In this document: positions 1 to 11,167 of the stretch, one piece after another | How positions within the stretch are numbered: position 1 is the stretch's first letter | How the letters are laid out: the number at the start of each line of letters is the position of its first letter | Assembly: GCA_905250125.1 (NCBI GenBank) | Contig: CAJNOL010000700.1 | Coordinates: forward strand, 46,190 to 110,189 | DNA: 64,000 nucleotides | DNA from: Rotaria sordida | Taxonomy: Eukaryota > Rotifera > Eurotatoria > Philodinida > Philodinidae | Direction: 5' to 3' | Notes under the pieces: generated by a model | What the model saw: the letters and a program-made list of their open reading frames with translations, nothing else | Told to the model about the DNA's origin: nothing | Database searches by the model: none | Made by a program: the position numbers and the translations under genes

Positions 1-3000
1 TTTATAGATACTAACATTAGTTAAAAATATTGAACTAATACATTCATCTTCATTTATAGCTCGATCAAGTTGTTCAGCAATAGATAAATGTAAATGATAG
101 ATTTCTTCAATATTACCAAATATTTGTGTACTTTCAACTTTTGTAAGAATAGGACCATTTCGACGATCATCTTTTTCCATTTCGGTTTTGAAAATCTATT
201 TGAAAAAAAGAAAATTCAACAATATTGTACAATGTAAATGATAAGTATACTGCATAGAGATCTCCGTATGATTGTAGGATACTAGTAATTCAAGTAAAAT
301 GTCTTTTTGACATATTCTAGAAAAAAAAATCTATTTATGGTTCTTCAAAAAATATAGTTCGATTATTGAGACAATCGATTTTTTTCGATATGATGAAAAA
401 ACATGATAAATCCAGATTCGTATTCAAAATCAGCAAATAAATTTCCATCGAATAGTACATACACTCCATATTCAAAACAAATTTTCGTTAAATTTCATTC
501 CTTTTATCTTCATGCTGTTTTTTTCGAATAATTTGATCTGTGGTTCACCTAGAAAGACTTCCTCTATGTCTTATCAAGTTTCATTGGGTACTCTCGAGAC
601 GTCAACAGTCGAATACCACAGAGGTTGCACCGCCTATTGACATATCTTGACGATACACCGTTAGATAAAGGAAGTTTTCCCCTACTAGCCTACATAGATC
701 TCGTTCTCTAACTAAAAGCCACCGTGTCACTTATATTTGACATATTTTGCTATCATGTCGAAAAATTCAATTGTCTAAATAATGAAATAATATTTTCCAA
801 AAAGCACGCATAGATGTTTTCTTAACTATATGACGAGTGAAACCATAAAAAAAAATATTGAGCTTAATGAGACTTGATACTTTTGACGTATTTCAGTTTT
901 CACTGAGTTTTTCTTTAAACCTAATTTTGCTCTCAGTACGAAACATTGGTCGATTAGAACACATCAAAGGGAGAAGGGTATCGGCGAAGAGAAAATTCAG
1001 GTTCACATATTCATCGTCTCCCCAATTAACTTTTTGAATTTATCATCGCTATAGAAATAGGTCTCTAAAAAAATTATATTTATATGTTCTGATGAATACT
1101 GTAGGTATTATCTAGACATACTCGTTGACAAACTTTAAAAATCTAGGTTTTACAACTACCTCTTTCTTCTTTTTTTTTCATTTCAAAAGTTTAGAATGAT
1201 AGGGAATTTCAAATTCGATCAGCATATGAAATTATACTATTAAAAATCTATCTCATAAGAATACTACTTCAAAAAATGTTTTGAAAGGTTTCTCAATGAG
1301 TGTGCTTATCTTACATTTCATTTTATTCATCAGAAAATTGAATACAAGACAAAAGAGAAATATATAGGATATTAGAGATTTTCAAGCTCTTCCAGAAAAC
1401 TATCTCTATAGATGGATAAATATAAAAAGTTAATTGTAGAATCAGTAATAAAATTCAGTTCATGTGGATCTGATAATAATAATGCCTTCATTGCAATTGA
1501 TTTATTTTCCAGTCAGTAGACGCCGGTTAAAGTATGAATATACAGTTGGATAGTCGCTCCGAAAGTATGACATACCTTTTCCGGTCTTGTTGTATTCAGT
1601 CACTGAGACGCCTAGTATATTCCACAGACGATTTGATGAGCTCTAGTAACCAGTAATAATGTTGATAAGTAATACCTGATATAGATTAACTAAATGAATC
1701 CGGCAAAGAACTATTATACAACTAAAATTCTATTATCATGACTACAGCTGCTCTATCTTCATCGGATTTAATTCAACTAAAAGCATCAGCTATTTCATTG
1801 CAATTCAACATCGTATGAATAAGTTTGATGAGCGATATAATGATGATATCATAATTGCTATAAAGTATTTAAATGATAGAAAAGTGACATTATAAATTTT
1901 GTCTTTTTTATCTATTGATTTATGTTTGATTCCTGTTAGAATGTTTTAAAACACTTTTCAACATTTTTACAGCCAACCTGATGATCAGTATTGTATAAAA
2001 TCATAAATTTCAAATATTAAGATTCATTCTACTAGTCATCATTATTCTTTGTTTATATATAAGTTTTCTTTTTTATAGTCTAATATCAATCTTACTCGAA
2101 TAATATTTGATAACATTGTAACATAATTTCGTTCCGTTTCTCTTAATTCCATTCCAATTAAATATTTATTATCTTTTTTAATATTTTGTTGTTTTTCTAC
2201 AATAATAAATAAAAATTTTTCTTTTTTGTATTTCGAAAATTATTCATTGTAATTTACCTATAACAATATTATCATCTAATAAATTTTCATTCTCATTAAT
2301 ACTACTATTAAAACGTTTTGAATTTGGTGTATTATCAATTTGTTCATTTATATACGAATGTTTATGTCGACGTTTTCGTTTAATAGTCGTATTTAATGAT
2401 GAATCATGTAATGGACTATCACCATGTATTGATGGAGAAAGTAATAATAACGAAGAATCTGGTGTTGTTGATTGATTACTAGTTAAATTAACTATATACA
2501 TTGATTCATCAGCTTTTCCCATTAAACATAAACATTCCCAAAACCACTAAAATTCAAATATTCTATATTATTTTAATCTGTTTGTTATTTTTGTTAATTA
2601 AAACATACTTGTACATGAACAATATATTGTCGATTTTTACGTGTATATGATGGATATGTCAATATAAATAAATTTATATCAGAAAGAACAATATGTGTTG
2701 CTTCATTCATTTCTTTTGTTATAAATCCACCTAAAAAGAAAGATTTTCATTTAATTTATCCGATGCATAAATAGAAATGTTTTCATTTTACGAGAAAGCC
2801 ATCCGGAGTGATTTATCATGATTGTATACTCATATTCGGCATATAGAACAGTGTCCGATATGGATCAAATTTTTGTAACCAGACCCGAGTATTGACTAAT
2901 TTTCTTTTACTTTTGAGAAAATCAATTTCTCAATCCTTTTTTTTCTTCGTTTCATTTCGTAGTTGGAACAATATGATTATGTGGTAGAATTTTTTTCTTA

Positions 3001-4410
3001 TACATACAACCCGCGACCTTTACATCATTATTGAACGCCGATAATGATACACTGGCTATCCGATGTCAATAAAGAAAAGTCGGTGAAGTAGAAGAAAAGA
3101 TTATACAACACATGACATCTTGTTCTACTGACAAGTGAAGGTCCTCAACTGATTTACGTCGCTTTCAATGATATTTTGTCCACGTGTTGAGAATGATTGT
3201 GAGTGTTTGTCTTGTCTACATCTATACCCCACACTCACACCCTGAGTGCAAATAGCGGATTATAATTGGAATAATTTCCTTGTTAGAAAAATTAAAATAC
3301 AGATTTGTTTTTTTTCTTAAATTGAATATTCTAACTGTAAGATGTAATATTTTGTATTTTATACAATAACCGCAAAGATAAAAAAAAAGAATTTACCATG
3401 TTCATTGGTTAAAGTATGTAAATGTTGTAATTCATTATCATTATTAAAACCAAAAAAGAATAAATTAAGATTATGTAATGGTTTAGCACGATACATTCGA
3501 ATAAGTTCAGAATCAAATGAATTAAATTGTCGATTATTTCGTTCATGCCAACAACGTAAAAGCCATTCTTCTGTTAAAATTTCACTTCTTTCCATATTAA
3601 ACGCTGTCTAAATAATTAACAAAATCATCAACATCATCATACATATTTTAATAAAAAAAAATTTCATTACGAGATATTTTTCACCGATATTTGCATGTGA
3701 TATAACATGTGTTACTTGATCACTATAATCTTTTCGTACAGATCCACCAAGATAATGAACAAAATCACTTAATTCCGTCTAAAAACAAATTATGTAAGAA
3801 AAATAATAATATTTTTTGTTTAACTTACATGTGTATCTCTTCGAATTCCAACAAAACATATGACAGCTGAAGATAAATGTTGACAATATAATGGTCGATT
3901 TCTTCTTGGTACAGGAATATCCTAAAGAAATTAAAATTATAATTTTTAGATAGTAAAAGAAATTTTTTTATTTCTTGTTTTTTACAATTTCTTTTTCTGC
4001 ACATGATAATACAAGTTCAGAACTAATTGTATAAATATCTTCATTGTCTTTTAAATATTGAAATATAGAATCATCAAATGAATCAACAATATAAATACGT
4101 AATTGTCGTTGTGATAATAAAATTTTCGTTTCAGTTAATGTACGAATTACTTCTCGTTCATCATGAATACATTCATATACATAACGATCTTCAAGTGAAG
4201 ATAGAAGTCGTTTATTTGAACAAGCAGAACCAATTATACAAAATGTTATTGCTAGGAATAATCAAAAATAAATTTAATTAAAAAGAAAATATATTTACTC
4301 CAATCATTAACATTGGTTGGTGAAGTATTTTCACTGTTTTTTTTAAATTTATTTTGTCGATGATAAATTTTCGAAGTTGAAGACAATGGTGAAATATTTT
4401 CTGTTGTCAT
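1..4410 (-). CDS. ECT2: ECT2-type Rho guanine nucleotide exchange factor (partial, C-terminus outside window)
   Basis: Nine exons read on the minus strand: 4410-4299, 4251-3986, 3921-3829, 3778-3671, 3607-3397, 2730-2609, 2546-2258, 2196-2096, 195-1. All have GT/AG borders and matching phase. The roughly 499 residues present show a BRCT0-like region (about 40-120), then BRCT1 and BRCT2 (about 137-320; seen as RPLYC..., GGSVRKD, VTHVI, EEWLLRCW, GGFITKEM, WFWECL), a linker with a basic cluster KRKRRHKH near 360, and the start of a DH (RhoGEF) domain (RETERNYV, then NGPIL). Order and spacing match animal ECT2, the cytokinesis RhoGEF in which the BRCT repeats restrain the DH-PH module and bind centralspindlin at the midzone; that role is family knowledge. 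The ATG at 4410 opens exon 1. Most introns are about 50-60 bp, but one is 1.9 kb (196-2095) and one is 666 bp (2731-3396). The rest of DH, PH and the C-terminus lie left of the window. Confidence 0.9.
196..2095. other. Long ECT2 intron, no features recognised
   Basis: This 1.9-kb AT-rich stretch separates two DH-domain exons whose reading frames join cleanly. I see no coding exon, RNA gene or obvious transposon in it. It is far longer than most other introns of the gene. Confidence 0.6.
3122..3186. repeat. Fragment of the 51-kb fold-back repeat family
   Basis: Inside the ECT2 intron, the stretch around AAGGTCCTCAACTGAT...GCTTTCAATGATATTTTGTCC closely resembles the terminal ~60 bp of both arms of the fold-back element at 50978-51602 (GGTCTCCAACTGAT...TTTCAATGATATGTTATCC). 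Only one arm end is present, so this is a solo or broken copy. Confidence 0.6.
3191..3243. repeat. Telomere-like fold-back tract 1 (degenerate)
   Basis: A short G/T-rich arm (GTGAGTGTTTGTC) is followed by a C/A-rich arm (ACCCCACACTCACACCC). It is a degenerate member of the family of TG-rich/CA-rich hairpins scattered over the window, here in an ECT2 intron. Confidence 0.5.
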
Positions 4411-5216
4411 TCTTTTTATTTAAAAGAACATCTCAAAAATGAGATGAATGACTAGATCGAAATAAATAAAAGACTGATTGAAATGAATAGGTATTTTATG
4501 ATTTGCTTTTCATTTACGATAAGTTAGTTAGTAAACGTTTGTTCATATTGGTGGAACGTTCGATTTGATAAAACATGAAAATTACTAAGATATAGAGGTC
4601 ACCATTGGTCGTAAATTTTCATGCGAATTTCATTGTCAACAAAAAGAATCAAAATTGTGTTATAAAATGTAACACTTTTAAGACCTCTCCCATACAAAAA
4701 AATCGATTTTTCTAGAAAGAAAAAAAAAGACATTCTTCAAGGTAAACATATAGGCATTACATCTAAGATATCTAATTTGAAAATTCATAAGCATGCCTTT
4801 CAATTTTAAAAGTTTTCGATAGAGATCATGATGAGTTTTTACAGCTCTCCAGTGAAACGATTAATACCATATCGATAGGAAAATTAGGAGCGCTATTGCA
4901 ATTATAACTCAACGTGTAGCTAGAAGGCTATTCAATAAGACTCTAGATGAATTTTTAATTGGAACGTAATTTAACCATATTTAATGCTCATATGAAAAAG
5001 TTCTTTAGGTAAATATACAAAAAAATGTTCACACGTTTTTCTCGACATTGGTTTTTGTATAAACTTTTGAATTATGAACAAATTTCTTTTCAAAAGTGTT
5101 CGTTGTTGTGAACTGCGAATTTTTTTCATTCGATAAATATTAATATATTCTTTTTTCAAATGACGGAAAGGGCTATTGTATTCGACCACCAGTATCAAAG
5201 CAATGATGGACTTTAT
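4411..5216. other. Intergenic between ECT2 and the DUF1772-like fragment
   Basis: AT-rich. It should contain the ECT2 promoter and 5' UTR because ECT2 is transcribed leftward from about 4410. No core promoter motif can be assigned with confidence. A minus-strand open frame at 4971-5225 has no recognisable domain. Confidence 0.4.
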
Positions 5217-5554
5217 AGAAAACATTACCTACGATTTGTAAAGTTTTATCATTCTTACATGGAACACATGTTATTCATGCACCATTTTATCGTAATTTAT
5301 GGATTACTACTGGAACAATATTTCTTGGCATACTTCCATATACAGTTATTTTTATGTTTCCAACAAATAAACTTATAATTGGAGATAACAAACGTGTTCA
5401 ATCAGGAAGTGAAAGTCAAATTAATGTTAGTATAAGAAAAGGATTATTAGATAAATGGGCTATGCTTCATTTGGTTCGTACTGTTGGTTCAGTTATTAGT
5501 TTTGGTGCTATGTTATTTGGACTTAATCATCATAAATTGCTTCATTTAGGATAG
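5217..5554 (+). CDS. DUF1772 / anthrone-oxygenase-like membrane protein, C-terminal portion
   Basis: An open frame with no upstream ATG (it is preceded in frame by TAG near 5215) encodes about 110 residues. Two hydrophobic segments (around TTGTIFLGILPYTVIFMFPTN and VGSVISFGAMLFGL) flank a hydrophilic stretch, and LLDKWAMLHLVRTVGS matches the conserved C-terminal 'W..LH..R' signature of DUF1772 proteins, four-TM proteins common in bacteria and fungi. The usual N-terminal half (TM1-2) is not visible directly upstream. Either it is in an exon I could not place or the gene is 5'-truncated. A possible acceptor AG lies just before the first in-frame codons (around 5240). There is no evidence of function here. 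DUF1772-type genes in rotifers would be candidates for horizontal acquisition, which is inference. Confidence 0.55.
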
Positions 5555-7134
5555 TAGAAATTATAATTATTTTCCTTGTCCACAGCAAAGACATTTCATT
5601 CCTACTTTAGTCAGTCAATGGAAAACTTTCCTTACTTCTTTAGAAAATAAACAGAAATCTAATGATAGAATATATATACATGTTTTATATGTTTGTAATA
5701 AATTCTAAAAACTACAATAATAGGACATTTTCTTACAAATGATTGATCAATGTACACAAAAGCAAGAATCTCTTTTTTTTTTTGAATACAATATTGTAAT
5801 TAGCACTATAATTCATCTAGACAGTCCATATTTGACTTAAACTTTATTATTAATTACTTATGACATACCAAAGTTAGTGGCAAAGGTACTTTATTTTCTT
5901 ATACAAAGGTTTAAAGAAACTTTTTTCTCTCTTTAAAGTCTGATAGTAAAAACAAGATTTTACATTTCTCTAATATTTGATCATTCTTCAATTAATATTA
6001 TACTAATCAACTTTCAATAAGAACTGTTTGTTATGATGTGTAACAGTGATATTAGATCGAAATTTGTTTTCGATGCTCATCTTCTTCTTTATATTCTTTT
6101 TTCTTCTCTATTCTAAATGCCTAGCTGTCTATACATATTAGGCGTTATTCCCTCTACTGAAGGGAGGGTCATACGCCGAATGAGTTAGCTACGTTTGTTC
6201 CTAACTGCGTGCGTGCGTTCGTTCGCTAATGTCTTCAATGATGAGGTGTGATATTAGAAAACAAATACACCAAAGATTTGATCAAAGATAATCGGGATTG
6301 GGGAATTCGAATCCGTGATTAGTTTTTTGAAGTTTTTCATTTTGAGTTTTTTAGGACAAAGAAGGGCCTTTTTATGAAAAAAATGATTTTTTTATAAAGT
6401 TTGGCCAATGGTTATCGAGTCGAGGAATTCGAATCTGTAATTGCATTTCACTTCATATGAACATTTTTAAACTGACGAAATATCTACTTTTGGAAATAAA
6501 TGAAAGAAACTAAAAATTAGAAATAAAAAAACAGCTTTAGTCTAATTTTGATAAAATGTCGGCGCAATTTCTTTTACTAATGCTCATGACGTCTTTAGCT
6601 GATATCCTTGATTATAATCACTGACAGCTGATGGCTATTGTGAATTACTGCCGCTAACCTAATGTTACTAATTCATTTTGATTTAGTTTTCGCGCATCAC
6701 ATCTCCATCGTGATACAGAGTTGACGACCATGTAGATCAAATATTGGACAACAAAACAAAAATTTATACACCAAAATCTAAAAAAAACAAGTTTCTCGTT
6801 TAACATGTTTCCACTATTCTAAAACTATCATTATAGAAAAAAATTCAACAAACTTTCATTTCTATAAATACTTCTTGAATTAAAAAATTAAAACAAAAAT
6901 TTATCTTATTACTACTGCATAGAAAATTTTGCCTTTATGCTATACAAGAGTTTTTTAGCAAAAAAAATTATTTGAAAATTTTCAAAAACTAATGATACCA
7001 TTCGATCCCTTGACCCCGAAAACCTTTGGTCAAACTTTACAGAAGGTAGATCTAGAAAAGAATGGATCATTTATCTTTCAGACGATGTTTTTTTTTGACC
7101 TTTGATGTTCTTTTGGTAATCTCAACTTTGGCCG
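5555..7134. other. Intergenic, with an inverted motif at 6145-6178
   Basis: AT-rich, no gene seen. Around 6145-6178 lies TTATTCCCTCTACTGAAGGG plus AGGGTCATAC, followed by a GTGCGTGCGTTCGTTCG microsatellite. A closely similar motif in inverted orientation, next to a CATA microsatellite, lies at about 9583-9615 on the far side of the MULE element. Confidence 0.45.
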
Positions 7135-7149
7135 AAACTTAAAATGTAG

Positions 7150-7330
7150 AAAAAAAAAATGTCGAAAGTTAAATGTCGAAAGTAAAAATGTCGAAAGTAA
7201 AAATGCTGAAAGTAAATAGTAACAAATGTCGAAAATAAAAATATCGACAATAAAAGTGTCGAAAGTAAAAATATCGACAGTAAAAATGTCGAAAGCAAAA
7301 TATTGAAAAAGTTTAAAAATATAAAAGTAA
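7150..7330 (+). repeat. Left terminal iteron array of the MULE
   Basis: About ten degenerate copies of TGTCGAAAGTAAAAA, with variants ATATCGACAATAAAA and ATGCTGAAAGTAAA. The same unit appears inverted at the other end, so the arrays form the long terminal inverted repeats and are plausible transposase-binding sites. Confidence 0.75.
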
Positions 7331-7511
7331 AATATTCGAAGAACGGCTGTTTTGGGAGATGATCGAGAAAGATGTCATTATTGCATAATCCATATTGGAT
7401 TATGTTCTATTAAATATATCATTGGTCAGTCAGACCGTCGGTCATTCAGTGCAATGAATATATAAGAAACAATAACGATCGATTGTTTATTATTTGAGAA
7501 ATAAATAGAAG

Positions 7512-9136
7512 ATGGAAGTTACTGGTGAACAGTCGCGGACCGTCGACAATGATATAAATTTCATTATCTCGAATAAAGGACAACCACTTTTAGTAATGAA
7601 TCAATATGTATATAAATGTAATAAAAAAACTTCCATTAAAAAATATTGGACATGTATAGTTAAGAATTGCAACATATACGTTCATACTGATATAAATAAC
7701 AATTATTTATTTGGTGGTAAAAGTGAACATGGTCATTCACCAAATCCAGAATTTATTGAAGTCAAAAAAACTCGTGAACAAATAAAACAACGTGTAATCA
7801 ATGAACAAACACCTATTGGAAAAATCTATGACGAAGAGATGTCAAAAACTGTTATGAATTCGGTAGCAATAGCCATATTTCCAACAATAAATGAAATTTG
7901 TAAGTTGTTTTACAAGTAATAATTAATGAATGAATACCTGTATTTTTAGATCATAGTGCCGCTAAAAATCGACGTAAAGTGATACCACCAATACCAGATT
8001 CATTCACATTTGATATTCCTGAAGAATTCAAGTCAACTATTGAAAACAAAAGATTTTTATTTTTTGATGAATGTCGTATAAGACGTGAACGTTTGCTGCT
8101 TTTTGCAAGTGATGTTCAGCTGGATTTATTATTCAATTCTTCAACAATTTACATGGATGGCACTTATAAAAAAGCTCCAGATCATTTTACTCAGATATAT
8201 ATAATTCATGTAGTTCATTTCGATATCTGTAAGCAGGACTCTTATTATCCTTTTGAAATGGTACGTTTATTTTTTTTAAGGTGTGCCATGCGTGTTTGGA
8301 TTGTTGTTGAACAAAAAAGCATCAACATATAAAGTGATTTTTAATGAATTAAAAAATGCTGCTTTACAAAAAGGAAGTGTTTTTTCACCAAAAGTTATCA
8401 TGACTGATTTCGAGCCTGGTGCGATTTCTGCAGTAAAAGATGAGGTTAGTATCACATACATTAATCGCAAAAATATAGCTTACTGTTCTACTTCGTTATC
8501 TTTCAGTTTCCAGCAGCCAAACATATTTGTTGTTATTTTCATATGTGTCAAGCTGTGTACAGGCGGATTCAACAACTTGGATTGCAACAACAATATATGA
8601 TTGATGATACATTACGTGCTTTATGTAGAAAGTTGATGGCTTTGCCATTAATGCCACATGATAAAATTGTATATGGGTTTGATGAAATACGTGAAGCAGC
8701 TGATTATTTACCCGGTAAACCAATGATTCAACTGTTGCAATATTTTGATAACAATTGGATGTCAGATATCAATCTTTGGAATGTATTTGGGTTGGATAGT
8801 AGAACCAACAATGTTTGTGAAGGTAATGTATATTTTTCATAACGTAAAACGACCAATTTACTCTTTTTAATTGCAGGATATCACAACCGAATGAATTCCC
8901 GTATTTATCGTCATCATCCAAATATTTGGGATTTAATCAATTTTATGAAAGCTGAAGAAAAACGTGTACAAAACATTAAACTTCAATGGTCTTCAGGTGC
9001 ATCAAAACCAAAAAACAAACGAACAACAACATTACAAAATCGAATAAACATGTTATATGATCGATATCGTGACTACCTCATTACAGCATCTGATCTCCTC
9101 AATGGTTTGTCTTTATTTGTGGCAAAAAAAGTATGA
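7512..9136 (+). CDS. FLYWCH zinc finger / MULE DDE transposase
   Basis: Five exons join in phase: 7512-7899, 7950-8228, 8281-8444, 8507-8822, 8877-9136, giving a 468-residue protein with no stop or frameshift. Residues ~15-80 form a FLYWCH-type finger (YVYKC, KYWTC, KNC, then HGH). The transposase core has the acidic triad of the MULE family: D in YMDGTYKK (~198), D in MTDFEPGA (~264) and E in NNVCEGYHNRMNS (~381), with the zinc-linked motif CCYFHMC after the second D. Introns are 50-62 bp. In family terms it cuts and pastes DNA by binding the terminal repeats. The element's inverted ends lie 375-380 bp outside the coding region on both sides, so the copy may still be autonomous. The protein stops shortly after the last conserved block; a further C-terminal exon cannot be excluded. 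Confidence 0.85.
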
Positions 9137-9299
9137 TTATTCAATAAAAAAATTATTTAATGTCGATTATGCAGTATATCAAAACGTTTTTCTTGTATTT
9201 TATTCTTTCTTTTTAAATAATAAACATTTGATTCAAATTTAGCTGCTTGCTTTTTTAATTTTCCTAGCATGCAAATGTTGAGAAATTTTCACCTCAACT

Positions 9300-9516
9300 T
9301 TCCACGTTTTTACTTTCGACATTTTGACCGTCGGTATTTTTACTTTCGGTATTTTGCTTTCGATATTCTTACTTTCGACATTCTTACTTTCGTTATTTTC
9401 ACCATTCGGTATTTTTCCTTTCGATATTGTTCCTTTCGACATTTGTTTCGTTCGACTTTTTTCGACATTTTCATTTCGATATTTTTACTTTCGACATTTT
9501 CACTTTCGGCCAAAGT
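9300..9516 (-). repeat. Right terminal iteron array of the MULE
   Basis: About a dozen degenerate copies of TTTTTACTTTCGACA, the complement of the left array unit, ending in TTTCGGCCAAAGT. Copy number and spacing differ from the left array, so the arms are not strictly collinear. Confidence 0.75.
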
Positions 9517-9540
9517 ACAGCGAATCGTTCTTTTGACCCT

Positions 9541-9575
9541 GACACATACATACATACATACACACATACAAACGC
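9541..9575. repeat. CATA/CACA microsatellite
   Basis: ACACATACATACATACATAC followed by ACACATACAAACGC. It lies directly inside the inverted GAGGGAATAA-type motif at 9583-9615. Confidence 0.8.
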
Positions 9576-10270
9576 ATTTTATTTCATATGACCCTCCATA
9601 CAGTCGAGGGAATAAGAATAACTTTTGATTCTTTTATTCAATCCTTATTGCATGAGACAGTTAAAGTTAAAATTCTCTTATTTAGAAGTCCAAAAAGGAA
9701 TAATAAAAAAGAAATTTGAGATTCAATAGAATGAGTTGATTCAAATGTTTATGTAAACGCTCATCCAACGGTGTTCAGATTTCAGAAAAAAAGCATTTTC
9801 GTAACAAATCATCGAATTTTAGAAACCATTCCACATCGTAAAAGAGATTTTCAGTGAATACAGGAATTTCTAACAATTTTACATAGTATAAAACAATGTC
9901 GTTGAAAAAATACGGCAAATTGCTAGAAATTTCTGAAATTTATCAACATACATCAAACATAATTGTAATTTCTTCAATCCTTATAGGTATAGATACAAAA
10001 TAAAATCGATAGTAAATAGCGACTCCTTATCTCAAATCAACGAGAATTTTTAGAAATTCTAGTAATTACTAGAACATTTCGTAATTTTTCTATTCATAAA
10101 TGTAATCACGTAGAACTGAAATCTAGACGAGCAGAGATCTCTAGTTTAAAAAAATATCGAGATTTCTACAAATTTCAGTAATTACTGGCAAATTTCCATC
10201 ATTTTCAAGAGCGAGAATCTTCTTCTCAGTTTAAGATATCTAGATATGTTCATATAAAATGTGAGGAAAT

Positions 10271-10333
10271 TTGGGTGTGAGTGTGGATTTACTGAAGACC
10301 TACACCAACATCCATACCCACACCCACACCCTC
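10271..10333. repeat. Telomere-like fold-back tract 2
   Basis: Arm TTGGGTGTGAGTGTGG, loop with ACTGAAGACC, then the arm of CCATACCCACACCCACACCC type, ending CTCA. Confidence 0.75.
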
Positions 10334-10720
10334 ATTTACGAATCTTCTCGACTGATCAGTGAACAAAATTAAACCAATCTTTTCAACAAGTGTCTTAATA
10401 TTTATTGTTTTTGTTAGTGATTAATTTTTTGTTCTTGCTAATGAACCGATAATACATGTACAATCTGCGGACTAGTATAGTGGATAATATGTTGCAGAAA
10501 ATCTTGATTCGATGTTTAGACCAGTGGCTAGGGAGACTCTTCGACATAGACATCTAAGTGTTGCACACAGGACTCGACCAGCTCAATGACACTCTCAAGA
10601 AGACTACAAGAAGTTGAATGTTTGTGTTGAGAGAGTAGAAAGAAAGCTTCGACAAATGCCAGAAAATTTAGTCCCAAAAGACGAAAATCAGATACATAAC
10701 ACAACATAAATGTATATACT

Positions 10721-10863
10721 GAGTGTGGGTATGGATGAGTCTGGGTGTGGGTGTAGGGTGTGGGTGCGGGGTGTGGGAGTAGATATTGGTGTGGGTGTCG
10801 TTTAAAAGAAGACTCACACCCATACCCACACCCACACCCACACCCGCACCCACGCCCACACCC
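10721..10863. repeat. Telomere-like fold-back tract 3 (one of the two longest)
   Basis: A ~75-bp G-rich arm of imperfect TGTGGG units (GTGTGGGT, GGGTGCGGGG), loop with TTTAAAAGAAGACTC, then a ~55-bp arm of tandem CCCACA with CCCGCA and CCCATA variants. G-rich arm first, C-rich arm second, as in all other copies. Confidence 0.85.
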
Positions 10864-11167
10864 TAGTTTCTTCCCGTTTGTTAGTGTGTGTTTCAAATAG
10901 GAAAAACAGATGGGATCACTTCAAACACGCCAAAAAGTAAATTTCAATATGGCACTTCTAAAAAGTATAAACAAAAAGTTCGCTAGAATAAAAGTCGAAA
11001 ATGCTCGTCATTCACAGTGTTGTTAGTATGACGCCTCTGGTTTTTAGAAAATGATGTTCAAAAGGCCAAAATCATTTTATTTTAATAGTTATTTCTCGCG
11101 TTCACGTCCGCACCATCGATCCACGATAATCGACAATGAATTGATAGTTTGGTTGCTTCGAAAAATG

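Larger units (their letters stand above)
7135..9516 (+). mobile_element. MULE-type DNA transposon with iteron-array inverted ends
   Basis: The 2.38-kb element starts at ACTTTGGCCGAAA (7135) and ends with the inverted TTTCGGCCAAAGT (9516). Inside each terminus is an array of a ~14-15 bp unit related to TGTCGAAAGTAAAAA: on the plus strand at about 7150-7330, and as its complement (TTTTTACTTTCGACA) at about 9300-9510. A spliced FLYWCH/MULE transposase gene fills the middle. No convincing 8-9 bp target-site duplication is seen (flanks GTAATCTCA and ACAGCGAAT differ), although both sides carry TTTTGACC within 15-45 bp. All the parts of an autonomous element are present. Confidence 0.75.
9576..11167. 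other. Intergenic with two telomere-like hairpins
   Basis: No gene recognised. From about 9860 to 10210 a loosely repeated sequence recurs (variants of AATTTCTAGTAATTACTAGAA and AATTTCAGTAATTACTGGCAA), suggesting a decayed short repeat. The two telomere-like tracts are listed separately. Confidence 0.5.

Noticed and set aside
4971..5225. 84-codon minus-strand frame rich in basic residues
   Set aside because: No recognisable domain or splice support, and it overlaps the better-supported DUF1772-like region.
9269..9628. Frames with FDILTFDI-type repeats across the MULE right end
   Set aside because: They are translations of the TTTTTACTTTCGACA iteron array, not a repeat protein.
10528..10896. 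Frames rich in GCGCGCG or HPHPTPT across telomere-like tract 3
   Set aside because: They simply translate the TGTGGG/CCCACA repeats.
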